A stretch of 64,000 nt of DNA, from positions 1 to 64,000 of the forward strand of contig JBNKZS010000001.1 of the NCBI GenBank assembly GCA_050301755.1, in the 5' to 3' direction. Under the pieces are notes generated by a model. That model made no database searches and was not told the DNA's origin. It saw only the letters and a list, made by a program, of their open reading frames with translations. Numbering within the stretch: the first letter of the stretch is position 1; each line of letters starts with the position of its first letter. The DNA is from WSZY01 sp050301755. GTDB lineage: Bacteria > Pseudomonadota > Zetaproteobacteria > Mariprofundales > Mariprofundaceae. The position numbers and the translations under genes were made by a program. Positions 52,203 through 60,035 of the stretch are shown one piece after another.

Positions 52203-53032
52203 GTCACACAAAAAGAGATGCAGTCCGAAATCATGTTCGCGACAGTTATGCCGAGGTGGCCAAAGCCAGTAACGAGGGCGGTTGTTGCGGCGTTGAATCA
52301 AGTTGCTGTGGTGTCTCTGACGATGCGGCAATCAACCAGCTCATCTCAACACGGTTGGGATACTCCGACGATGATCTAAGCAGGGTGCCTGAAGGTGCGG
52401 ATATGGGGCTTGGCTGTGGCAATCCGCGTGCGATTGCCAGCTTGAAAGCGGGTGAGGTGGTCATTGATCTGGGTAGCGGCGGCGGCTTTGATGCTTTTCT
52501 GGCAGCTCACGAGGTAGGTCAGCAAGGCCACGTAATAGGTGTTGATATGACACCGGATATGCTTAGCAAAGCCCGCCACAATGCCGAGAAAGGAAGGTTC
52601 ACCAATGTCGAATTCCGCCTTGGAGAGATTGAGCATATTCCCGTGGCTGACAACACGGCAGACATTATTATCTCCAACTGTGTGATCAATCTCTCTCCGC
52701 ACAAGGAGCAGGTATTCTGCGATGCCTTTCGTGCACTGAAACCGGGAGGACGTCTGGCCATATCCGATGTGGTGGCGACTGCCGAAATGCCTGAGGAGAT
52801 GAAGAACGATCCTGTCCTGCATGCCGGATGTATGGCCGGCGCATCACTGATTGATGAGCTTGAATTGATGATGAGTGAAGCCGGATTTGAGAAGATTCGT
52901 ATTGTTCCCAAAGACGAATCGCGCGAATTTATTCGCGACTGGGCTCCTGGGCGCGGGGTCGAGGCCTATGTTGTTTCCGCCTACATTGAAGCGGTCAAAC
53001 CCGGCGAATGCAGCTTTTCCGGATGTTGTTAG
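52199..53032 (+). CDS. arsM: ArsM, arsenite methyltransferase
   Basis: The 277-residue enzyme transfers methyl groups from SAM to As(III). The N-terminus has paired cysteines (GGCCG, SSCCG), motif I is IDLGSGGGFDAFLAA, and catalytic cysteines lie in ISNCVINLSP and LHAGCMAGAS. A terminal SFSGCC adds more thiols. Start ATG 52199 overlaps the arsS stop, with GGAGG just upstream. Arsenic is often released during iron cycling, so the pair may be adaptive, which is inference. Confidence 0.93.
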   Translation: MSHTKRDAVRNHVRDSYAEVAKASNEGGCCGVESSCCGVSDDAAINQLISTRLGYSDDDLSRVPEGADMGLGCGNPRAIASLKAGEVVIDLGSGGGFDAFLAAHEVGQQGHVIGVDMTPDMLSKARHNAEKGRFTNVEFRLGEIEHIPVADNTADIIISNCVINLSPHKEQVFCDAFRALKPGGRLAISDVVATAEMPEEMKNDPVLHAGCMAGASLIDELELMMSEAGFEKIRIVPKDESREFIRDWAPGRGVEAYVVSAYIEAVKPGECSFSGCC

Positions 53033-53083
53033 TTTCACCCTGTTCCTGAATAACCTCCTTCGGTCAAAAGCGGTTGTTTGGGG

Positions 53084-53527
53084 TTAGTGTGGTTCGGGTG
53101 GAAGAAGGTGAGGTTTGTCCTGCTTTTCACGCATGGTGTTGACGGCATTGAAGATGACAGGTTTACGTACAATCCAGCACTCCAGCTGGTACTTGCCGGG
53201 ATAGTTCATAATCATCAGGCCGAAAAGGATGGAGAGTAGTCCCTGGCCGGGTGTGAAGAGCATGATAAAGCCGGCAACCAGAAGAATGGCTCCGAGCATG
53301 TTTTTAAGGCCCGCCAGAGCCAGTCGGATTGCCGGGTGGTGGTTGGACTGGGATAGGCGATGGCGGCCATGATGAGTGAAATAGTCCGCTGGGATCTGTG
53401 CCACAATGAAGGGCATGGAGGCAATGGAGATGATGAACATTGCCACCGAGCCGATAGCCACCCACAAACCGTAGGCTTCAAAAAAGACGAGTAGTTGATC
53501 GAGCAGGGGTGACAGCATCTCTTGCAT
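53084..53527 (-). CDS. PGPGW-type small membrane protein
   Basis: About 147 residues with an N-terminal helix (about 7-45) and a second hydrophobic region (about 75-110) containing FTPGQGLLSILFGLMIMNYPGK, the PGPGW-like signature. The function of the family is unknown. The ATG at 53527 has AAGGA about 7 nt upstream and begins 10 bp after the next gene's stop; an in-frame start at 53611 would overlap that gene. Confidence 0.75.
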   Translation of the reverse strand: MQEMLSPLLDQLLVFFEAYGLWVAIGSVAMFIISIASMPFIVAQIPADYFTHHGRHRLSQSNHHPAIRLALAGLKNMLGAILLVAGFIMLFTPGQGLLSILFGLMIMNYPGKYQLECWIVRKPVIFNAVNTMREKQDKPHLLPPEPH

Positions 53528-53537
53528 CAAAAAATCC

Positions 53538-54194
53538 TTAATCGAGTGGTAGGACAGGATTGTGTGAAGTCGGCGGCAGGTCAAGCCGTTCGACATAGAC
53601 ATCATCGACACCTGTGATTTGTGTGGCGATAACCATCATGGCTTTGCGCACATCGGCGGTTACCTGTAGTGATTGAAGTACACTATCTGCCGCACGGTAT
53701 TTACTCTGCTCAAATGCCTTTTTGGCTCTTGATCGGGCCTCTTCACCACTCATTGTATCCAGTCTTGCCCAGCCGACACTGGTTTTGATTTCAAGTTTTG
53801 AGATATCGGCATCCACGGAGAGTACTTCGACACTGTCTACGGTGAGATGGAGTTGGCCTTTTACTGACTTCAATGCATGAATGGCATACGGACGTACCCC
53901 GTAGTAAACCTTGATTGGTGCACGAAGTGTGGCCTCGGTCTGGCCTAGGGGGATGTTGATTCCGAGGAATGAGAGGAACGCCTCGTTACTCCAGATCTGC
54001 TCGTGTGAGGTCTGGATAAAGCCTGCCTGAATGGCACTGTCCGGTTTCATGTCGAGAAGCATATCGTTGAACTTTTGTACTTCGGACTTTTCATTAATGT
54101 GGGGTGTCAGCTCACGAAGTAGTTGAGGGGCTGAGAACCAGATGCCGGAAGCTATAAGGGCAAGGATGAAAATTGTGGCGGTCAGGTTGCGCAT
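53538..54194 (-). CDS. DUF4230-like membrane-anchored protein
   Basis: The 218-residue protein has one N-terminal membrane helix (about 5-22) and a periplasmic domain with the pattern of DUF4230 (GQTEATLRAPIKVYYGVRPYAI... VEVLSVDADISKLEI...). The assignment is by eye and moderate. It forms a pair with the PGPGW gene downstream. The function is unknown. Confidence 0.7.
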   Translation of the reverse strand: MRNLTATIFILALIASGIWFSAPQLLRELTPHINEKSEVQKFNDMLLDMKPDSAIQAGFIQTSHEQIWSNEAFLSFLGINIPLGQTEATLRAPIKVYYGVRPYAIHALKSVKGQLHLTVDSVEVLSVDADISKLEIKTSVGWARLDTMSGEEARSRAKKAFEQSKYRAADSVLQSLQVTADVRKAMMVIATQITGVDDVYVERLDLPPTSHNPVLPLD

Positions 54195-54285
54195 GCCGTA
54201 ACTATAGATGACATGTCATAAGTAAGCAGTGTTCCTGCTCACTGGTATGTCGGCTGCTCCTTTCGAATAGATGGCAGTTGCTAAA

Positions 54286-55110
54286 TCACTCCGTCTTTTC
54301 TTCAGGTTCGGCTGACTCTTCTTCACTGGTTTCTGAGTCGCTTTTCTTCTTTTTGACTGGCTTTCTGGCTTCGCTCTTGATTTTGAAAAAGATGACGAGG
54401 CCAATAAGTACAGCGACACAGGTTAGGGTAAGAACAACTGTCGCTGATGGAGGCAGTCCGAAGATATCGGCAATAAAGACTCCGACAACACCGGACCCTA
54501 TGGCTAGGGCAATCGCTTGCCATTCGGGACCATTATGACCTTTCCGCCAGACAGAGAGGGCGGGCATGACAAGAAAGGCGAAGACAAGCAATACGCCAAG
54601 CGCATGAATGGCTGGAACAATGATGATGCTGATGCCTGCATAGAATCTGAGACGACCACCGTAGGTGTTGGCGTGAACTGGCCAGGCCAGAGCGGTACCG
54701 ACAGCTGCAAAAGCAGCGAGTTTACCCACACCTATCCAATCGAGGCCAAGAATGCTGCCAAAAAGCAGGCCCATCAGTTGTCCCTCTCCATGAGGGAGAA
54801 CGGAAAGGAGCACAATGCCGGCAGAAGCTGCAAAGGCGTAAACACCACCCATGACAGCCTCTTTGGGAAGAGGTGTCTCCTCATCCATCAGGGCCATCAA
54901 AAACACTGCGACAGCTGTAATGGCACCTGCAGTGAATAAGCCAGGCAAGTGGGTGGCCATGCCGAGCGCATAACCTGTGGCTGCAATCTGGGCGAGGGCC
55001 AGATCAACAAATACCACCCTTCGTTCGAGTACCCGCTGGCCTAGTACAGGAAGATTTACCGCAATGACCAGGGTTGCGGCCATGACTGTCCATAGAATCA
55101 TTGGCTCCAC
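54286..55110 (-). CDS. Metal ABC transporter permease (ZnuB/TroC family)
   Basis: The 274-residue protein has about eight membrane helices and the family motif FVDLALAQIAATGYALG (residues 34-50) plus a central coupling region. The family imports Zn2+ or Mn2+. The C-terminus (about residues 242-274) is an unusual hydrophilic tail of Lys/Glu/Ser, absent from typical members. The preceding gene encodes the binding protein (13-nt overlap). No ATPase gene is next to the pair. Confidence 0.9.
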   Translation of the reverse strand: MEPMILWTVMAATLVIAVNLPVLGQRVLERRVVFVDLALAQIAATGYALGMATHLPGLFTAGAITAVAVFLMALMDEETPLPKEAVMGGVYAFAASAGIVLLSVLPHGEGQLMGLLFGSILGLDWIGVGKLAAFAAVGTALAWPVHANTYGGRLRFYAGISIIIVPAIHALGVLLVFAFLVMPALSVWRKGHNGPEWQAIALAIGSGVVGVFIADIFGLPPSATVVLTLTCVAVLIGLVIFFKIKSEARKPVKKKKSDSETSEEESAEPEEKTE

Positions 55111-56030
55111 CTCTCTATTTTGAGAACAATTTTATTAAACATCTCGATGTACCCGTTTTCCCTGTTGACGGTCTTGGCATCCGGAATGGATATCAGGGGG
55201 ATGCCTGTCTCTTTAGCAAGGCGTTTGGCAATAGCACCCTCGTGATAGGGCTCCACCCAGATCATGGCGATGCCTTTGTTGTGGCTCTGTTCAATCAGGT
55301 TGCTAAGATGACGAGTAGAGGGCTCGATACCCGCTCTTGGTTCGATGAAGCCAGCCAGTTCCACATCCATCGCTTTCATGAAATAGTTGTAGGTGTTGTG
55401 ATAGGTAAGAACGGAACCTTTGAGTGACTTCATGCGGCGCCTCCATTCCGGAAGTGCTTGTAGCACATCTGTGCGGAAGGAGATGGCGCGATTGAGATAC
55501 TCGCCTTCATGAACCGGATCAATTTCACCAAGGCGAATTGCCAGCAGGGCCGCTGCCTTGATGCCGTTCTCAGGGTCGAACCACCAGTGAGGATTTTCAT
55601 TAGGCGACCATTTCTTGAGTGATTTGGATGTCATGCCCCGTAAGGTGCCGATACTCTGGATTGCCTCTTCTCCAGTGAAATAACCAATCGATCCGGGCAT
55701 GACCTGCGGGTTTTCAGCCAGTAGCAGGAGAGAAGGAAGCCACTGACCCTCAAGGCCGAAGCCGGCTGCAAAAAGAAGGTTTGCCTTTTCCAGAGTGTCG
55801 ACATGACTTGGTCTTGGAAAAAAGACATAGGGGTTCTGCCCTGAACGGGTTAATACGTGAACCTCGATATGGTTTCCTCCGATCGCCTTGGCGATCTCCC
55901 CCAGGGCGGGAACGGTTGCGACGACAATGGGTTTCGCATCGGAAAGCACGGGAATAGTGAGAGATAGCGTTATGGCTACGCTATATATAAGTGACTGCAT
56001 GCTGCAGAGATATGAATTCCTGATCTTCAT
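55098..56030 (-). CDS. Metal ABC transporter substrate-binding protein (ZnuA-like)
   Basis: About 310 residues with a signal sequence (about 11-32) and the A-1 (TroA/ZnuA) fold. Metal ligands usually are three His plus Asp/Glu: here NPHWWFDP, LTYHNTYNY and SIPDAKT are present. At the first site the usual H is Y68 (NPYVFFPRPSHVDTL), with H76 eight residues later. Metal identity is therefore uncertain. ATG 56030 is used; TTG 56048 and ATG 56000 are alternatives. Overlaps the permease gene. Confidence 0.88.
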   Translation of the reverse strand: MKIRNSYLCSMQSLIYSVAITLSLTIPVLSDAKPIVVATVPALGEIAKAIGGNHIEVHVLTRSGQNPYVFFPRPSHVDTLEKANLLFAAGFGLEGQWLPSLLLLAENPQVMPGSIGYFTGEEAIQSIGTLRGMTSKSLKKWSPNENPHWWFDPENGIKAAALLAIRLGEIDPVHEGEYLNRAISFRTDVLQALPEWRRRMKSLKGSVLTYHNTYNYFMKAMDVELAGFIEPRAGIEPSTRHLSNLIEQSHNKGIAMIWVEPYHEGAIAKRLAKETGIPLISIPDAKTVNRENGYIEMFNKIVLKIERWSQ

Positions 56031-56207
56031 CAGCAAGCTATATAGCAAGAATGCTGCCTTTACTTTCGAAAAGTACAGATTGCTTACTGTTTATTGAACC
56101 GATTGAAGATTTGTTTTCGCTATTATGCATGGCTTCCCTTCCTTAACAAGTAGACTATAGACCAAAATGAATGGAAATACCGAATATGTTGTGGCTGGAA
56201 GAGGAGG

Positions 56208-56831
56208 TTAGCTGTCGACTCTTCTGTCGTGATTGCCGATATAGCCTTTCGGACGAATGGCGATGGTGTTTTTGATCAGAGTGCACACCTCGCCATCCTC
56301 TCGCACAAATCGCATTTCAAAGCACGGGGTGGCCCGGGCTTTCTCATCCAGCTCTTTTTGAATGGCTTCGGCCTGTTGCTTGCTGAAGTCGAACTGGAGG
56401 GTGAGGTCTGAGTTGCCGACGCGAAGAAAGTCCAGTTCTAGCTTTTTGGTGGCAATTCGATAGCCGGGAAACTTTTGTACACAGGCGATTGCGGGCACGG
56501 GGTCAGCAAGGTTGGCCTGAAAGCCGCCAAACATATTGCCAGCGGCATTGGCTGACACCCAGGTAAGCGGAAGTTTGATGCGAACATGGCTCCACTCCTC
56601 ATCCAGTGCCAGAACCTTCACCCGCATCATCCAGAAGGGAGGATACCAAGCGAAACGCCTTGCCTCGGAGAGGAAGCCCAGCTTGCTTAACAGGCGAAGA
56701 TTACTTTTAGGCATAATCCAGTTAGCATCAGGTGATTGATAGAGGGTGTCAAATAACCATAAGGAATATTTATAGTAATCATCATAATTATAAACATGCG
56801 TTTTTTTTGAGGATCGGCTAAAATAGGCCAC
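56208..56831 (-). CDS. DUF4442 / hotdog-fold thioesterase-like protein
   Basis: The 207-residue protein resembles DUF4442 hotdog-fold proteins: LLSKLGFLSEARRFAWYPPFWMMRVKV, SANAAGNMFGGFQ and conserved hydrophobic strands. Such proteins are presumed acyl-CoA or acyl thioesterases, with substrates unknown. The N-terminus is Tyr/Asp/Lys-rich and AT-rich at DNA level. It is divergent from cbbQ with only 23 bp between starts, so the cbbQ promoter must overlap its 5' end. Confidence 0.82.
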   Translation of the reverse strand: MAYFSRSSKKTHVYNYDDYYKYSLWLFDTLYQSPDANWIMPKSNLRLLSKLGFLSEARRFAWYPPFWMMRVKVLALDEEWSHVRIKLPLTWVSANAAGNMFGGFQANLADPVPAIACVQKFPGYRIATKKLELDFLRVGNSDLTLQFDFSKQQAEAIQKELDEKARATPCFEMRFVREDGEVCTLIKNTIAIRPKGYIGNHDRRVDS

Positions 56832-56854
56832 ACCAGTTATTCAGGGAGTGAACC

Positions 56855-57658
56855 ATGACCGACAAAGAACAGTATAAGATTCATGAAGAGCCATTTTATC
56901 AGGCGCAGACTGATGAAGTTGAGCTCTATGAGGCTGCCTACGCCGCACGCCTGCCAGTGATGGTAAAAGGGCCGACAGGATGTGGTAAATCGCGTTTTGT
57001 TGAATATATGGCGTGGAAGCTAGATAGGCCCCTTATCACCGTGGCCTGTAACGAGGATATGACCGCATCCGATCTGGTTGGCCGTTATCTTCTTGATGCC
57101 AACGGTACCCGCTGGCTTGATGGACCGTTGACGACAGCAGCGAGAATTGGCGCGATCTGTTATCTTGATGAAGTTGTGGAGGCACGTCAGGACACCACCG
57201 TGGTGATTCACCCTTTGACTGACCATCGTCGCACCCTGCCATTGGACAAGAAGGGTGAGTTGATTGAGGCGCATCCCGATTTTCAGCTGGTGATCTCCTA
57301 TAACCCCGGTTACCAGAGCCTGATGAAAGATCTGAAACAGTCGACCAAGCAACGTTTTGCAGGTTTTGAATTCGATTATCCTGAAGCTTCTGTTGAAACC
57401 GGTATTGTTGCTACTGAGACGGGTATTGATCGTGAGCTGGCTGCCAAGCTGGTGACAATCGGTGGCACTGCCCGTAACTTGAAGGGTCATGGTTTGGATG
57501 AAGGTATTTCAACCCGACTGCTCACCTATGCAGCATCTCTGATCAAGAATGGTGTTGAAGAGAAAGCGGCTTGCCGAATGGCTCTGGTTCGTCCGATCAC
57601 CGATGATGAGGATATTCGCGATACGCTTGACCATGCCATTGAAGCCACCTTCGGTTAA
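56855..57658 (+). CDS. cbbQ: CbbQ, MoxR-type AAA+ RuBisCO activase subunit
   Basis: The 267-residue AAA+ ATPase has Walker A GPTGCGKS (residues 39-46), Walker B ICYLDEVVEA and a sensor-1 ISYNPGYQ. CbbQ forms a hexamer that, with CbbO, strips inhibitory sugar phosphates from RuBisCO. The close relative NorQ looks alike, but length and the following 755-residue gene favour CbbQ. No RuBisCO gene is in the window, so the target is not shown. It is followed by cbbO after 37 bp. Confidence 0.9.
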   Translation: MTDKEQYKIHEEPFYQAQTDEVELYEAAYAARLPVMVKGPTGCGKSRFVEYMAWKLDRPLITVACNEDMTASDLVGRYLLDANGTRWLDGPLTTAARIGAICYLDEVVEARQDTTVVIHPLTDHRRTLPLDKKGELIEAHPDFQLVISYNPGYQSLMKDLKQSTKQRFAGFEFDYPEASVETGIVATETGIDRELAAKLVTIGGTARNLKGHGLDEGISTRLLTYAASLIKNGVEEKAACRMALVRPITDDEDIRDTLDHAIEATFG

Positions 57659-57695
57659 TCACTCTTTTATTTGATGACGAAAAGGGAAATGACTC

Positions 57696-59963
57696 ATGTC
57701 TGAACAAAACCTGAGAAAAATGGATGTCGAGATGTACTGGCAACGACTAGACTGCCGGTTTGCTCAGGTTGACCGTGTCTTTGATGCCTGCATGGAGGAA
57801 GCTAAGGCTCTGCTCTCTTCCGAGGGACTGGTCAGCTACATCGAAAATGCCAGTTTTCTCGGTAAATTGGGCCGCGGACCGGAGCCGATTCTGGTCTATC
57901 TGGAAGAGGCGCCTGGCGTTGCTTCGCTTGTAGGTGAGCAGGCACTGGTGGATATGCGGATGCATGCCCACTACATGTCCACGCATACCAACTTCAAGGC
58001 GATGGTTCCCTATCTTCAGACGATTGGTGCCGTGACGCGCCGTTTGCATACCTATGAACTTTTTAAGCAATACAATGAAATTGTTATTGATATGCTGAAC
58101 CGTACTTCTGTTTCAGTTCATGGTCACCACACGACTTTTCCAAGCCCGGGTCTTGTTGATCTATTGCATCAGGCACCGCGCCTGTTAATAGAACTCTCAC
58201 TTGAAGGTTTCAAAAACTGGGTCGAGTACGGTATTAATTACTATGACAAACATCCAGGCCGTCAGGTTGATTACTTCAGTTTTCAGTCGCCCGATGCACA
58301 TGCGGTGATGCAGCGTGAGCGGCATGGTACGCTGCTCATGGATCATGAGCGCAAGCTGGATCAATATCTGCGTGGTTTGTGGAACGATCATGATTATCTG
58401 GTGCCTTATTCGCTGGCATTTGATGAACTGCGTAAGCCAACTCCCTATTTTGATGATCTGGGGATCCGTATTCCTGATGTTTATGATGATGATCGAGGTG
58501 TTTCAGGCATCGACCGTTATCGTGCAGCGCTGGCTCACATGGCAGCGCATCGCCGTTGGAGTCAGAAGATGGTGGTGGATAACTGGAGCCCGTTCCAGCG
58601 CCTTGCTGTCGAGACGTTTGAAGACTCCCGGGTTGAGTATCTTGCCATGCAACGCTATCCGGGTTTAAGGAAGATATTTCAGGCGCTGCACCCGATCCCT
58701 GATGAGAAGGCTCTGGGGTTGGAAGACGTCTCCTTGATTAATTTGCGACTGGCGATGGTTTCAAGGGCGATTCTTGATCCTGATTACCAGTATGAGAACG
58801 AAGATGTTCGGGAGTTTGTAGGTCGTTTCTTTGCTGAAATGGAGAGAGACGGGTCGAAGAGTGAAGATATGGCAATGATTGCCCTCTCCTTCATTGGACG
58901 TACCCGCAAGCAGTCTGATGCCCTCCCAAACACCTATTTCAAAAATACGGAGGTCGATTATCGTGATGATAACCGGCATCTCTGGATCTATATCGAGCAG
59001 GGGGATGATGAAGAGACTACCTTCGAACATCTCGACAAGAGACAGCAAGAGGAAGAGGAGCTGAAAGGTCTGCCACCTCGTCACTATCATGAGTGGGATT
59101 ACAGCGCTGCCCATTATCGTCCCGACTGGGTCAGTGTTTATGAGTCGCTGCATCCTCGCGGCAATGCATCGAAGATCGACAGGTTACTTGAAAAGCACAG
59201 CTCGCTTGCCAAGCGCCTGAAGGCACTGCTTGATATGCTCAAGCCTCAGGACAAAGTGCGTATTCGTTATCAGGAAGAGGGCTCTGAACTTGATCTGGAT
59301 GTGGCCATTCGCTCGCTAATTGATTTCAAAGGTGGAGCCACCCCTGATCCGCGTATCAACATGAGTCACAAAAACGATGGCCGTGATGTGGCTGTTATGC
59401 TGCTGCTTGATCTGTCGCAATCTCTGAATGAGAAGGCGGAGGGGTGCAATCAGACGATTCTCGAACTTTCACAGGAAGCGGTATCTCTGCTGGCCTGGGC
59501 AGTTGATCAGGTGGGAGATAAGTTTTCGATAGCCGGCTTCCACTCCGATACGCGTCACAATGTTCGTTATTTGCATATGAAAGGATACAACGAACCATGG
59601 AATGATGAAGTGAACTCACGGCTGGCAGCTATGGAAGCAGGCTTCTCAACCCGGATGGGTGCTGCTATGCGTCATGCCGGACACTATCTGAAAGCTCAGC
59701 CGGCTGATAAAAAGCTGATGCTGATCCTCACTGATGGTGAACCGGCCGATGTCGATGTCGATGATGAACAGCTTTTGATTCAGGACTGTAAGCAGGCGGC
59801 AAAAGAGATGGATCGTGATGGCATCTATACCTACTGCATCAACCTTGATCCGAAGGCTGATGAGTATGTATCAGATATTTTTGGCAAGCAGTATACCATT
59901 ATCGACCATGTCGATCGCTTGCCGGAGAAATTGCCGGAACTGTTCATCTCGCTGACGAAATAG
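57696..59963 (+). CDS. cbbO: CbbO, VWA-domain RuBisCO activase adaptor
   Basis: The 755-residue protein has a long helical N-terminal region and a C-terminal von Willebrand A domain with a complete MIDAS start, D572-L-S574-Q-S576, plus the later TDGEPADVDV segment. In CbbQO complexes CbbO bridges the AAA+ ring to RuBisCO. NorD is shorter (about 630 residues), supporting CbbO. It forms a bicistron with cbbQ. A hairpin follows the stop. Confidence 0.9.
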   Translation: MSEQNLRKMDVEMYWQRLDCRFAQVDRVFDACMEEAKALLSSEGLVSYIENASFLGKLGRGPEPILVYLEEAPGVASLVGEQALVDMRMHAHYMSTHTNFKAMVPYLQTIGAVTRRLHTYELFKQYNEIVIDMLNRTSVSVHGHHTTFPSPGLVDLLHQAPRLLIELSLEGFKNWVEYGINYYDKHPGRQVDYFSFQSPDAHAVMQRERHGTLLMDHERKLDQYLRGLWNDHDYLVPYSLAFDELRKPTPYFDDLGIRIPDVYDDDRGVSGIDRYRAALAHMAAHRRWSQKMVVDNWSPFQRLAVETFEDSRVEYLAMQRYPGLRKIFQALHPIPDEKALGLEDVSLINLRLAMVSRAILDPDYQYENEDVREFVGRFFAEMERDGSKSEDMAMIALSFIGRTRKQSDALPNTYFKNTEVDYRDDNRHLWIYIEQGDDEETTFEHLDKRQQEEEELKGLPPRHYHEWDYSAAHYRPDWVSVYESLHPRGNASKIDRLLEKHSSLAKRLKALLDMLKPQDKVRIRYQEEGSELDLDVAIRSLIDFKGGATPDPRINMSHKNDGRDVAVMLLLDLSQSLNEKAEGCNQTILELSQEAVSLLAWAVDQVGDKFSIAGFHSDTRHNVRYLHMKGYNEPWNDEVNSRLAAMEAGFSTRMGAAMRHAGHYLKAQPADKKLMLILTDGEPADVDVDDEQLLIQDCKQAAKEMDRDGIYTYCINLDPKADEYVSDIFGKQYTIIDHVDRLPEKLPELFISLTK

Positions 59964-59986
59964 AGAGCCTTTTCACTCCTGGGAAA

Positions 59987-60025
59987 CAAGCTAAAAAGAG
60001 AATCTCTGTTTTAGCCTATAGCTTG
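59987..60025. terminator. Candidate bidirectional terminator between cbbO and copA
   Basis: GCTAAAA (59990-59996) pairs with TTTTAGC (60009-60015), with an inner AGAG/CTCT-like stem, inside an outer CAAGCTA/TAGCTTG pair (59987-59993, 60019-60025). The two genes converge here. There is no long U tract after the stem, so termination is likely but unproven. Confidence 0.5.
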
Positions 60026-60035
60026 ACTGATGTTC

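Noticed and set aside
56049..56207. Zur or Fur operator upstream of the metal-binding protein gene
   Set aside because: The region is AT-rich, but no convincing palindrome matching either consensus was found.
56855..59963. NorQ-NorD assignment for the MoxR/VWA pair
   Set aside because: No norCB is adjacent and the 755-residue second protein is longer than NorD; CbbO is a better fit, though tree placement would decide.
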